A DNA stretch of 64,000 bases from Candidatus Limosilactobacillus intestinigallinarum (GCA_019117285.1 DXAA01000003.1:53243-117242), one strand, 5' to 3'. Shown: positions 17,440 to 28,467, counted from the first letter of the stretch. Program-made: numbers and translations. The notes: a model not told the origin generated them from the letters alone.

Positions 17440-18753
17440 TCATTGTTGTTCATATGGCCGGTCCAGGTGCACCAGGTCCGCGTAGCTTTCGCGTTCAATC
17501 ACCAGCTGGTCATGGCCATCCTCGGCGAAGACCACCGCCGGCCGCGGGTTGCGGTTATAGTTGGAAGCCATCGAGTAGCCGTACGCCCCGGTATCCAGCA
17601 TCGCCAGCACGTCGCCGGGCTTGGTGGCTGGCAGCCCCTGGTCCTGACTCAGGATATCGCCGGACTCACAGTACTTGCCAGCCAGGCGGACGTGTTCCTT
17701 GATCGGGGCGTGGGGGTCGTTGGCCAGCACCGTCTCATATTGGGCTTGGTAGAGGGCCGGCCGGATGTTGTCGCCCATCCCCCCGTCGACGGTCACGTAG
17801 GGTTTCAACCCCGGGACGTCCTTGCGGGAACCGACCGTGTAGAGGTTGTAGCCCGCGGGACCGACGATCGACCGGCCGGGCTCAATCCAGATGGCCGGCA
17901 GGTCCAGGTTGGTCTTGGCCACCGCCGTCTTGATCGCCTTGATGATGGCATCGACGAACTCTTCCGGCATCAGGGGGTGGTCAGCGCTGACATAGCGAAT
18001 CCCGAAGCCGCCACCGACGTTGATGATCCGCGCCTGGTAACCGTACTTGTCCTGCCAGTGGCTGGCCACCGCGACCAGCTTGTCGGCCACCCCTTCGAAG
18101 CCGGCCAGCTCAAAGATCTGCGACCCGATGTGGGCGTGCAGACCCTCCATTTCCATCCGGGGGTTGGCCAGGACCCGTTCCAGGGCCTTGTCCGCCTGGC
18201 CGGATGCCAGGTCGAAGCCGAACTTGCTGTCAACCTGCCCGGTCTGGATGTACTTGTTGGTGTGGGCGGCAATCCCCGGGGTGATCCGGAGCATCACCTT
18301 GATGTGGGCATCGTTTTCCTCCAGGAGCCGAGATAAGAGGTCGATCTCGTGGAAGTTGTCCAGCATGATCACCCCCACCTGATGGTGGATCGCCATCGTC
18401 AGCTCACTAGCGGACTTGTTATTACCATGGAAGCTGACCCGGTCCATCGGGAAGCCGGCCTGAAGTGCCGTGTAGAGTTCCCCACCGGAAACCACGTCGA
18501 TGTGGGCCCCTTCCGCCGCGGCCACCTGAAACATGGCGATGGCGGCGAAGGCCTTGCTGGCGTAGCTGACCGCGTAGTCCACCTGGTTGGCTTCAAAGAC
18601 CTTCTTGAAGCGGCGGATCTGGTCGCGGATCCGGCTGACGTCATAGACCACCAGCGGGGTGCCGTACTTGTGGGCCAGTTCAATCGTGTCGCAACCACCG
18701 ATCGTCAGGTGACCGGCGGCGTTAATCTCTTGCTCAGTTAATTGCTCATTCAT
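17440..18753 (-). CDS. lysA: Diaminopimelate decarboxylase
   Basis: DYAVSYASKAF PLP-Lys motif, HAHIGSQI, CESGDIL; start MNEQLTEQ. Confidence 0.95.
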   Translation of the reverse strand: MNEQLTEQEINAAGHLTIGGCDTIELAHKYGTPLVVYDVSRIRDQIRRFKKVFEANQVDYAVSYASKAFAAIAMFQVAAAEGAHIDVVSGGELYTALQAGFPMDRVSFHGNNKSASELTMAIHHQVGVIMLDNFHEIDLLSRLLEENDAHIKVMLRITPGIAAHTNKYIQTGQVDSKFGFDLASGQADKALERVLANPRMEMEGLHAHIGSQIFELAGFEGVADKLVAVASHWQDKYGYQARIINVGGGFGIRYVSADHPLMPEEFVDAIIKAIKTAVAKTNLDLPAIWIEPGRSIVGPAGYNLYTVGSRKDVPGLKPYVTVDGGMGDNIRPALYQAQYETVLANDPHAPIKEHVRLAGKYCESGDILSQDQGLPATKPGDVLAMLDTGAYGYSMASNYNRNPRPAVVFAEDGHDQLVIERESYADLVHLDRPYEQQ

Positions 18754-18794
18754 CTTGTTCCCTCCTGTGCTGTTCATGGCGGGGAGTCGACCGA

Positions 18795-18831
18795 TAAAAA
18801 AATCCACTGTCTGCGCAAACAAACAGTGGAT
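18795..18831 (-). terminator. Terminator of lysine riboswitch (expression platform)
   Basis: atccactgt...acagtggat hairpin followed by T7 on minus strand. Confidence 0.85.
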
Positions 18832-18834
18832 CCC

Positions 18835-19045
18835 ATTGATTATCCATTTAATCTGTCGATAGCGCAACGCAGGCTCCTATTTGTCCTGCGACAGTCCGTG
18901 ACCTATTCGACCACGCCCCAGCAAACCCAGTCGTGCCTGGCTGGGCGCTTCGGCAGCCGCCCTGTTCACCGCCCATCAATGCTTGGCATCACTCCGGTCG
19001 GTTACTGGTGTTGGCTGCGCCTCTTCGATTTATGTTTCTAGCTTA
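18835..19045 (-). promoter_or_regulatory. Lysine riboswitch (L-box) upstream of lysA operon
   Basis: Minus strand contains GAGGCGCagcc...AGTAAccgac...GCCGAAGcgccc...GGCACgaCTGGG...ACTGTCGCAGG in L-box order, then a terminator. Confidence 0.88.
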
Positions 19046-19243
19046 TAACAAATTATGAGAAAGTCAATAGGCTAGATTAATTTTTATCAGTTTAATTTAA
19101 TTCATTATATGAGGTAAAACGTTTATTTAACGCTGGAACGGAATAATTATGCTTGCTTATTTTAAGTTCCATGTTAGAATTCGATTAAAATACGTCGGCG
19201 ATAATGAGGATCATTAATTATCGCCCAAAGGAGTTTGAGAAAG

Positions 19244-20602
19244 ATGAAAGTAGTTAAGTTTGGTGGCAGCTCCCTGGCCGACGGGGATGGTTTCGCCCAG
19301 GCAATCAAGATTATCACGGATGATCCCGAGCGACGGGTGATCGTCACCTCCGCCCCCGGCAAGCGGCACGCCGGTGACATCAAGGTGACCGACCTCCTGA
19401 TCAAGTACGCCCAGCTGGTGATCAAGGGCCAGCCCAGCGATGATGTCCTCCAGCAGATCGGCGACCGTTACCGGGCCATCGCCAACCACTTCCACCTGCC
19501 GGAAGAGCAGTTGACCCCCATCCTCGACCGCCTGCGGGACCTGCCCAATGGAGACTACCCGAACAACCACTACCTCCTGGCCGCCTTCAAGGCCCATGGC
19601 GAACGGTCTAATGCCCAGCTGATGGCCCTGGTTCTCAACCACCTGGGCTACGAGGCCCGCTTCGTCACCCCGACGACCGCGGGAATCCGGGTATCCGGGA
19701 CGCCCAACAACGCCAGCGTGATTCCCGAGACCTACAGCCTGCTGGACCAGTTCACGGCCAAGCAGAGTGAGCTCCTGGTCTTTCCGGGCTTCTACGGCAT
19801 CACCCTGGCCGGCCATATCGCCACCTTCTCCCGGGGCGGCTCTGACATCACCGGGGCAATCCTGGCCCGGGGACTGCACGCCGATTTGTACGAGAACTTC
19901 ACTGACGTCGACGCCATCTACGCGGCCAATCCTGGGGTGGTCGACCACCCCCAGCCAATCCGCAAGATGACCTACCGCGAGATGCGGGAGCTCTCCTACG
20001 CCGGCTTCTCGGTCTTCCATGACGAGGCCCTGATTCCAGCCATCGAGGGGAACGTGCCAATCAACGTCAAGAACACCCACCACCCCGAGAAGCCCGGCAC
20101 CCTGATCGTCCCCGACAAGGACTTCCAGCCGAGCGACATTGTCACCGGGATCGTCAGTGGCAAGCACTTCGCGGCCCTCTACCTCCACAAATACCTGCTC
20201 AACAAGCAGACCGGTTTCACCCTGCGGATCCTGGAGATCCTGGCCAAGCACCACGTCCCTTACGAGCACATGCCGTCCGGGATTGACGACATCACCATCA
20301 TCCTGGACCGGAACCTGGTTGACGACCAGCTGATCGACACCATCTCCAACGAGATCCAGGAGGCGGTTAACCCCGACCGGCTCGAGTGGTTCAATAACTA
20401 CGCCATCACCATGGTCGTCGGCGAGGGGATGCGCAACCGAATTGGGGTGATCAACGATATCCTGGCCCCCCTGGCCCACAATCACATCGCCGTCCCGATG
20501 ATCAACCAGGGGGCCTCCCGGATTTCAATCATGATCGGCACCTACGACCAGGACGCCGACAACGCCGTCCGGGCTATCTACCACCGTTTCTTCGCCAACT
20601 AA
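19244..20602 (+). CDS. Aspartate kinase
   Basis: MKVVKFGGSSLADG; ACT-like C-terminus; 453 aa. Confidence 0.95.
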   Translation: MKVVKFGGSSLADGDGFAQAIKIITDDPERRVIVTSAPGKRHAGDIKVTDLLIKYAQLVIKGQPSDDVLQQIGDRYRAIANHFHLPEEQLTPILDRLRDLPNGDYPNNHYLLAAFKAHGERSNAQLMALVLNHLGYEARFVTPTTAGIRVSGTPNNASVIPETYSLLDQFTAKQSELLVFPGFYGITLAGHIATFSRGGSDITGAILARGLHADLYENFTDVDAIYAANPGVVDHPQPIRKMTYREMRELSYAGFSVFHDEALIPAIEGNVPINVKNTHHPEKPGTLIVPDKDFQPSDIVTGIVSGKHFAALYLHKYLLNKQTGFTLRILEILAKHHVPYEHMPSGIDDITIILDRNLVDDQLIDTISNEIQEAVNPDRLEWFNNYAITMVVGEGMRNRIGVINDILAPLAHNHIAVPMINQGASRISIMIGTYDQDADNAVRAIYHRFFAN

Positions 20603-20614
20603 GGAGGAATTTCC

Positions 20615-21616
20615 ATGCCAACCCTACTCAAAGTCCATGGTTCCCAGAACCAGTTCTTCATCCTTGACCAGACAACCCTTGATCAGCCGTTGACCGACCC
20701 CGAACTCCGTCAGCTGACCCGCCAGCTCACCAACCCTCAGACAGGCCTGCTGGGCGGTGCCGACGGGGTCCTGGTGGTCGACCAGCCCTTCCGACCGGGC
20801 GCCCAGGCTCAGATGCGGGTGATCAACGCCGACGGCAGCGAGGCCACGATGTGCGGCAACGGGCTGCGGACAGTGGCCCGCTACGTCGCCCAGCGTGACC
20901 ACCGTGACCAGTTCAAGGTCGACACCAAGGACGCCAGTCTCCGGGTCCGCAAGCAGGATGACCTGGCCCCCGGCGTTCCGGCCTTTGCCGTCGAGATTTC
21001 CCCGGTCCGCTTTGCCAAGGACGCCCTGCCCTTTGACAACCTGGGCCATGACCGTCTACTCGACACCCCCGCGCCGGAGATCTGGCCCCGCCTGCGTTTC
21101 AGTGCGCTTGCGGTGCCCAACCCCCACCTGATCAGCTTCGTCGACCGGCCGGCCCTCCAGGATGACGTCCTCGGTGTGATCGGCCGCCGATTAAACGGGA
21201 AGAACCCCTACTTCAGCGACGGGGTCAACGTCAACTTCGCCCACATTCTCGGGCCTAACCGGCTCTTCGTCCGCACCTATGAGCGCGGGGTGGGCTTCAC
21301 CAACGCCTGCGGGACCGGGATGTCGGCCACCAGCCTGGCCTTCGTCCTCCTCCACCCGGAGGCCGCCGACTTCGACCAGCCGATCGAGGTCTTCAACCCG
21401 GGTGGCAAGGTCCGTACGATCGTCCACTTCCAGGACCAGGAATACTGGATTGAGCTGATCGGTAACGCCACCTTCACCCACGAGATCACGGTAGACGAAA
21501 CCGCCCTCCACCAGGCCGCGGTCCGCGCTGACGCGTGTCAGATCACGGCCACCGGTGAGCAGGCAGCCTACCAGGCCTTCGTCGACCAGCTGCCCCAGCT
21601 GGGTCTCATTGACTAG
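20615..21616 (+). CDS. dapF: Diaminopimelate epimerase
   Basis: MCGNGLRTVARYV and NACGTGMSAT catalytic Cys motifs. Confidence 0.95.
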   Translation: MPTLLKVHGSQNQFFILDQTTLDQPLTDPELRQLTRQLTNPQTGLLGGADGVLVVDQPFRPGAQAQMRVINADGSEATMCGNGLRTVARYVAQRDHRDQFKVDTKDASLRVRKQDDLAPGVPAFAVEISPVRFAKDALPFDNLGHDRLLDTPAPEIWPRLRFSALAVPNPHLISFVDRPALQDDVLGVIGRRLNGKNPYFSDGVNVNFAHILGPNRLFVRTYERGVGFTNACGTGMSATSLAFVLLHPEAADFDQPIEVFNPGGKVRTIVHFQDQEYWIELIGNATFTHEITVDETALHQAAVRADACQITATGEQAAYQAFVDQLPQLGLID

Positions 21617-21626
21617 GAAATACGAA

Positions 21627-21662
21627 AAGCGGCAGGAGAAGAATTTCCTTCTCCTGCCGCTT
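21627..21662. terminator. Convergent terminator dapF / GNAT gene
   Basis: aagcggcaggagaa...ttctcctgccgctt hairpin. Confidence 0.85.
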
Positions 21663-21669
21663 ATTATGT

Positions 21670-22158
21670 TTATAGGTCTTTTACTAGGCTGTACCAGGTC
21701 TCGTTGGCATGGGTGGAATCCGACACCCGGGCCTTGTGAAAGCCGTGGTGCTCATAGAAGGGAACGTTTTTAGCCAGCGAATCCAGCGACATCGTCAGCC
21801 GATGGGCCGCCCGGGCCTCCTGTTCAAGGGCGGCCAGCAGCTGACCGCCGATGCCATGGCCACGGTAGGCGGGATCCGTGGCAATCGACAGGACCAACTG
21901 GTGTCCGCCGCGGGGCAGGTTGGTCGGGGTATGGGTATACATGTCATCGGTCACGAATGGTTCCGCAACCGCCGGGCCAACGATGAAGCCTACGACCCGA
22001 CCGGCCATCCTGGCGACCAGGAAGGTCTCCCTGAGACGATTAATCCGCTCCCGAAAGGCCGCCGGGGTGCCCGCCTCGGCCGCACTGAAACCCAGGCGCT
22101 CGATCTTGACGACGGCGGCGAGGTCACCGGGCTGGACATGTTCAATCTGGATCTGCAT
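21670..22158 (-). CDS. GNAT family N-acetyltransferase
   Basis: SIATDPAYRGHGIGGQLLAALEQEARA acetyl-CoA motif. Confidence 0.88.
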   Translation of the reverse strand: MQIQIEHVQPGDLAAVVKIERLGFSAAEAGTPAAFRERINRLRETFLVARMAGRVVGFIVGPAVAEPFVTDDMYTHTPTNLPRGGHQLVLSIATDPAYRGHGIGGQLLAALEQEARAAHRLTMSLDSLAKNVPFYEHHGFHKARVSDSTHANETWYSLVKDL

Positions 22159-22186
22159 TGTATTCCCTCCTTCAATAGGTCTCATT

Positions 22187-22241
22187 AAAATAAGCGGCGT
22201 TAGCTGAAATTGGTAAGATTTCACCTAACGCCGCTTATTTT
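22187..22241. terminator. Long palindromic hairpin, likely prs terminator
   Basis: 17-bp stem, C-C mismatch, 6-bp stem, 7-nt loop; T-rich tail. Confidence 0.75.
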
Positions 22242-22259
22242 GGTTGCTTATGCCAATCA

Positions 22260-23237
22260 TTACTTGCGGTTAAACAGGGTATCGATGGACTGGTGGTTGT
22301 GGATGCGGACCATCGCCTCGGCCAGCAGGTCGGCGACGGACAGGCGAACCAGCTTACTGAAGCACTTCTCCTCTGGCAACTGGATGGTGTCCGTGACGAT
22401 CATCTTTTCCAGGCCGGAGTTCTCCAAGGTGTTAACGGCGTCCCCGGAGAGCACGGCATGGGTGGCGATCCCGAAGATCCGCTTAGCCCCAAACTTTTGC
22501 AGGGCGGCGGCGGACAGCTTCATCCGGACCCCGGTGTCGACGATATCGTCGACCACCAGGGCGGTCCGACCCTGGACGTCCCCGATGACGTATTCGGGAA
22601 CCGCCTGACTGGTCCGTTCCCGGACCTCATCCGCCCGGTTGTCGACAATGGCGATCGGGGCCTTGATGTGCTCGGCAAACTTCCGGGCCAGGCTCACCCC
22701 GGCGTGGTCAGGAGAAACCACAACGACGTCATCCCCGGTCAGGCCGTGTTGCTCACAGTAGCTGGCGAACAGGCTGGTGGCCTGCAGGTGGTCCACTGGA
22801 ATGTCGAAGAAGCCCTGAACCTGAGCGGCGTGCAGGTCGATGGTGACCAGCCGGTCGATCTGATCCATTTCCAGGAGGTTGGCGATCAGCTTAGCCGTGA
22901 TTGGTTCCCGACTCCGGGCCTTCCGATCCTGACGGGCATAGCCGTAGTATGGCATCACCACGTTGATCTTCTCCGCACTGGCCCGCCGCAGAGCGTCGAC
23001 CATGATCAAGAGCTCCATCAGGTTGGTGTTAACCGGGTCCGAGACGGACTGGATCACGTAAACTTCGCAACCCCGGACACTCTCGTCAATCGTGATCTTA
23101 ATCTCCCCGTCAGCGAAGTGGCTGATGGAGGCCTTGCTCAGTGGCAACCCAATCCGGTTGGCAATGCTCTCAGCCAGGGGCCGGTTTGAGTTCAAGGCAA
23201 ACAGGCGGACGTTATCAGCGTTTTTAATCTGCGTCAT
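22260..23237 (-). CDS. prs: Ribose-phosphate pyrophosphokinase
   Basis: PYYGYARQDRKARSREPITAKL, VVDDIVDTG motifs. Confidence 0.95.
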   Translation of the reverse strand: MTQIKNADNVRLFALNSNRPLAESIANRIGLPLSKASISHFADGEIKITIDESVRGCEVYVIQSVSDPVNTNLMELLIMVDALRRASAEKINVVMPYYGYARQDRKARSREPITAKLIANLLEMDQIDRLVTIDLHAAQVQGFFDIPVDHLQATSLFASYCEQHGLTGDDVVVVSPDHAGVSLARKFAEHIKAPIAIVDNRADEVRERTSQAVPEYVIGDVQGRTALVVDDIVDTGVRMKLSAAALQKFGAKRIFGIATHAVLSGDAVNTLENSGLEKMIVTDTIQLPEEKCFSKLVRLSVADLLAEAMVRIHNHQSIDTLFNRK

Positions 23238-23322
23238 GTTTCTGTGCTCCTTTTAAGTCAATGCAAAAATCCACCTTCATTATCGCAACAAATGAATGGT
23301 TGATCAAGTTAAATTTAGGTTA

Positions 23323-25860
23323 CTAGCAGTTGTCGGGGGTGATCCCGGCCATCCCGATCATCGGGTCGACCTCCTGGCCCTCGATCATCGCCGCCGTCAG
23401 GATGGTTGGCTGGTCGGGCGTGACCGGGGCCGGTGAAGATGGAGTTGGCGTGCCCGCCCCGGCAGTCGACGACGAGTGGTCACTGCTGGCGGACATGGCA
23501 TCCTCCTGGGGGGAACGCGACCCGGACGATGATGGCGTGCCCGGCTTGTCCAATGGCGACTTCAGCTGGTCGTGGCGTTGCCAAACCGTTGCCAACCGCT
23601 GCGGCAGGGACGTCTGCCGGTTCTCCCCGGTATGCTGGGTGGCCATCACCAGGGCGGCTGGTTCGCCGATCAGGACCAGCTTCTTGGCCGCCCGGGTCAC
23701 TGCCGTGTAGACCAGGTTCCGCTGGAGCATCCGGCTGAACTGCCGGACCAGGGGCAGGAGGACCATCTTGAACTGGCTCCCCTGGGCCTTGTGGATCGAG
23801 ATGCAGTAGGCCAGGCGGATCTGCGGCCATTCCTGCCGACCGTAGTTGACCTCATTGCCATCGAAGTCAATCGTGATCGTGTCGGTCCGCTTACCACCCT
23901 TCTTGGCCCTGGTCTCGACCGCCGTGATCCGGCCGATGTCACCGTTGAAGACGTTATTCTCCGGGCTGTTGACCAGCTGGAGAACCTTGTCCCCCACCCG
24001 GAAGGTCTGGCCGCGGAACTCAACCTCCTGCTTCCCCTTGGCCGGCGGGTTGTAGGCCTGCTGGGCCAAGAGATTGAGGTTGTCCACCCCGGCCTGGCCA
24101 CGGTACATTGGGGCCAGGATCTGGACGTCGGTAGCGGTGTAGCCCCGCTTGGCCGACAGGGCAATGATCTGGTTGATGATGCTGGGTACCTGGGGGGCGT
24201 GGCACTTGATGAAGGACCGGTCCGGCAGGCGGTTGGTCAGGTCGGCCGGTAGATGGCCCTCCTTGATGGCGTGGGCCAGCGGGATAATGGTCGAATCGGC
24301 CGATTGCCGATGGATATTGGTCAGCTCGACCCGGGGAATCGCCGGGAAGCTGAGCAGGTCGTGGAAGACCTGGCCAGGACTAACTGAGGGCAGCTGGTCC
24401 TTATCGCCGACCAGGACGACGTGCATGGCGGTCGGGATCGCCTGAACGAGGGTCTTGAAGAGGAGGGTGTCGACCATCGACATCTCGTCGATGATCAAGA
24501 GCGACCCCTTGATGTCCCGGGCGTTCATGTCGGTTGGGACCTCCCGCCCGTTCAAGCCCAACATCCGGTGAATGGTGCTGGCCGGCAGGTCGGTGGCCTC
24601 GCTCATCCGCTTGGCGGCCCGGCCGGTCGGGGCGGCGAGCAGGACCGGGAAGGCGTTGTCCTTGTACTCGTCCAGGTCCAGGGAAATCTGGTGCAGTCGG
24701 GCATAAGCGGCTACGATCCCCTTGATGATCGTGGTCTTACCGGTCCCTGGTCCCCCGGTCAGCAGCATCACCTTGTGGTTGAGGGCCGTCTTGATGGCCT
24801 CCTCCTGGACCGGGTCGTACTTGATCCCGGTCTGGACACTGACCTTACGGACGGTCTCGTCAACCGTCGCCTGGTCGAGCTTCTCCTCGGGCGCATTCAT
24901 CAGCCGGTGCAGGTGATCGGCAATCTGCCACTCCGCCTTGTAGAGGGCCGCCGGGTAGATCCGCTGCTCCTCGTAGTTGATGGCGTCCTTTTTCTCCAGG
25001 CTCACGATCTGGTCTGAGATGGTGGGAACGGCCACCTGCCCCGTCCCATTCTCGTTGAGGAGGCGAACAGTCTGGGCCAACAAGGGCCGGGTGCTGGTAT
25101 AGGTATCCCCGGTGGCCATCGTCAGGTCATCGAGACTCTGAAAGATCGCCGCCGTGATCCGCCGGGGGTCATCGGGGGCGATCTTCAGCTGGGTGGCTAC
25201 CTGGTCGGCCCGTTTGAAGCTGATCCCATCGATGTCCTGGGCCAGCTTGTAGGGATTCTCCTGGATCACGTGGAGGGTCTCGTCACCATACTTGTCGAAG
25301 ATGGTGCTGCTAAGGTTGCTCCCAAAGCCCAGGTCATTCAAGCCGATGATAATCTGGTCCATCCCCTGACTGGCCTGAAGGTTTTCGATGATCGTCTGCT
25401 TGACCCCGTGGCGGAGGGTGATGGCATCCAGCACGTGGGGGTCACGGTTGATCTTGGCGATGGCGTCCGTGCCCAGGGTGTCGACGATCTTCTCGGCTGT
25501 CTTCTTGCCGACCCCGCTGAACTGTTTGCCGGACAGGAAGTCGATCAGCCCCTCCCGACTGGACGGCTGGTTGACGTGGTAGGACTGGGCCTGAAACTGG
25601 CGGCCGTAGCGCGGGTGGTCAACCAGCTGTCCCTCGAAGCGGTAGGTCTGGTCGTCACTGAGGTCACCGAAGCTCCCGGTGACGGTGATCTCGGTCTCGT
25701 TCCAATCGAAGTTGGCCTCCTCCACCGAGACGATCAGGACCTTGTAGAAGGAGTCCGGACTGGTGAAGATCTCCGACTGCACCTGACCAACAAAAAAAGA
25801 CGGCTCCGTCGGCGTCTTAAACAAATCCATTTCAGCAGCCATTGAAGTCATCCTTTCCAA
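23323..25860 (-). CDS. recD2: RecD2-type ATP-dependent DNA helicase
   Basis: 845 aa; LTGGPGTGKTTIIKG Walker A, LIIDEMSMVD Walker B, SIHKAQGSQF. Confidence 0.92.
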   Translation of the reverse strand: MERMTSMAAEMDLFKTPTEPSFFVGQVQSEIFTSPDSFYKVLIVSVEEANFDWNETEITVTGSFGDLSDDQTYRFEGQLVDHPRYGRQFQAQSYHVNQPSSREGLIDFLSGKQFSGVGKKTAEKIVDTLGTDAIAKINRDPHVLDAITLRHGVKQTIIENLQASQGMDQIIIGLNDLGFGSNLSSTIFDKYGDETLHVIQENPYKLAQDIDGISFKRADQVATQLKIAPDDPRRITAAIFQSLDDLTMATGDTYTSTRPLLAQTVRLLNENGTGQVAVPTISDQIVSLEKKDAINYEEQRIYPAALYKAEWQIADHLHRLMNAPEEKLDQATVDETVRKVSVQTGIKYDPVQEEAIKTALNHKVMLLTGGPGTGKTTIIKGIVAAYARLHQISLDLDEYKDNAFPVLLAAPTGRAAKRMSEATDLPASTIHRMLGLNGREVPTDMNARDIKGSLLIIDEMSMVDTLLFKTLVQAIPTAMHVVLVGDKDQLPSVSPGQVFHDLLSFPAIPRVELTNIHRQSADSTIIPLAHAIKEGHLPADLTNRLPDRSFIKCHAPQVPSIINQIIALSAKRGYTATDVQILAPMYRGQAGVDNLNLLAQQAYNPPAKGKQEVEFRGQTFRVGDKVLQLVNSPENNVFNGDIGRITAVETRAKKGGKRTDTITIDFDGNEVNYGRQEWPQIRLAYCISIHKAQGSQFKMVLLPLVRQFSRMLQRNLVYTAVTRAAKKLVLIGEPAALVMATQHTGENRQTSLPQRLATVWQRHDQLKSPLDKPGTPSSSGSRSPQEDAMSASSDHSSSTAGAGTPTPSSPAPVTPDQPTILTAAMIEGQEVDPMIGMAGITPDNC

Positions 25861-25866
25861 ATGGTA

Positions 25867-26550
25867 TCAGTTATTTTTGCCCTGGGTCTTCTGCAGGGTC
25901 TTTTCGATGTCGGCCAGGCGCTGTTCACTCTTCTGGTAGTAGTTGAGGTCCAGCTGCTTGGCCTGGGCGAGGTAGTCCTTGTAGGGCTCGCCGAGGACCA
26001 TGGCGACGATTCCCCGGTTGAACTGGGTGTCGGCCCGGCCCGGGTGCCGCTTCAGGATTGCATCGTAGTATTCCTTGGCCTTGGTGAACTCACCGAGGGC
26101 CAGGAGGGAATCACCGATCACCTGGTTGATGGCCGGGTCCTCACGGCGCAGTTCGTGGGCGGTCAGTCCATAGGCGACCGCCTGCTTGTGCTGCCCCTTC
26201 TTCATGTAGCTCTGGGCCAGCATCAGGTAGGCATCCGCCTTGAGCTTGTCCTCTGCAATCTTGTTGTAGAGTTCGATGGCCCGGTTAACCTTGCCAACCT
26301 CGTAGTAGAGGTTTCCCAGCCCGTAGTTCAACAGGTCCTGGGCATCCCGGTCGTTCTTGGCCTCGAAGATCCCCAGCGCCTTCATGAACAGTTCCTCGGC
26401 CTGGGTGTAGTCATTCAGCCGGGTCAAGAGGGACCCTAGGTCGTAGTAGTTGTTAACCTTGTCCGGGTGCTCATCGATTGCCTGGATCAGCTTGTGAACC
26501 AGCTTCTCCGTTTCCTTCTTCTTTTCTTCACGAAAATCCTTTTCTGCCAT
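25867..26550 (-). CDS. Tetratricopeptide repeat protein
   Basis: Multiple TPR-like units; start MAEKDFREEKKK. Confidence 0.85.
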   Translation of the reverse strand: MAEKDFREEKKKETEKLVHKLIQAIDEHPDKVNNYYDLGSLLTRLNDYTQAEELFMKALGIFEAKNDRDAQDLLNYGLGNLYYEVGKVNRAIELYNKIAEDKLKADAYLMLAQSYMKKGQHKQAVAYGLTAHELRREDPAINQVIGDSLLALGEFTKAKEYYDAILKRHPGRADTQFNRGIVAMVLGEPYKDYLAQAKQLDLNYYQKSEQRLADIEKTLQKTQGKNN

Positions 26551-26563
26551 TGTCTTCACCCCT

Positions 26564-27220
26564 TTAAATTGTGTCCGTCGGGTCAACCTTGGTCTTGTGC
26601 AGGTATGAGGTATCATTCCACTGCTCAAGTTGGAAGTGCTCTGCATCGTCAGTCTGCAGGATGGTGGTTGAGGTGTTGCTCAGCCCGCCCCGGTCCTTCA
26701 GATGGGCCATCGGGGTTCCCACCAGCGCGTTGATGGTGGCGTTGAGAGCCGCCCCGTGGGAGACAACCACGATGTTCTTGCCGGGGTTGTGCCGGCAGAA
26801 CTCCTTGATGGCGGACCCGACCCGGTCGATGACCTCTTGGAAGCTCTCACTCTCGATCAGCTTAGCGTCATACTTGTCGGGGTGGTGACGGAAGTTATGG
26901 AGGGCTTCCGGCCACTTGGCCTCCACATCAGCGAAGTGCATCCCCTCCATCTTCCCTAGGTTGAACTCCCGGAGACGGCTGTCGATGGTCAATGGGATCG
27001 GCCGGTTGAGGTGGTCAATCAGCTTCTGGGCCGTTACCCGCGCCCGCTTCAGGGGACTGGCGTAGACGTGCGCAATCGGCACCGCCTCCAGTGACTTGGC
27101 GAGCTGGGCAATCTCATGATAACTGCTGGCCAAGAGCGGTGAGTCACCGTGGGCCCCCTGGTAGCGGGATTGCAGATTCCATTCAGTTTTTCCATGACGG
27201 ATTAAATAAACTTTTGTCAT
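26564..27220 (-). CDS. Histidine phosphatase family protein
   Basis: VYLIRHGKTEWN motif. Confidence 0.9.
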   Translation of the reverse strand: MTKVYLIRHGKTEWNLQSRYQGAHGDSPLLASSYHEIAQLAKSLEAVPIAHVYASPLKRARVTAQKLIDHLNRPIPLTIDSRLREFNLGKMEGMHFADVEAKWPEALHNFRHHPDKYDAKLIESESFQEVIDRVGSAIKEFCRHNPGKNIVVVSHGAALNATINALVGTPMAHLKDRGGLSNTSTTILQTDDAEHFQLEQWNDTSYLHKTKVDPTDTI

Positions 27221-27287
27221 TACTTATCGCAGACCTTTTTATTTAATATTCTACCAGAGAATCGGCCATTTGTTCATCACGTCCTTA

Positions 27288-27324
27288 AAAAAATAACCGA
27301 AGCCAGCCGAAACTGACTTCAGTT
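27288..27324 (-). terminator. Terminator of mnmA
   Basis: ataactgaagtcag...ctggcttcggttat hairpin with T7. Confidence 0.75.
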
Positions 27325-27330
27325 ATGTGC

Positions 27331-28467
<1,137 letters not shown>

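Noticed and set aside
18742-19041. 99-aa plus-strand ORF upstream of lysA
   Set aside because: It lies antisense to the lysine riboswitch and lysA leader; composition follows the RNA structure.
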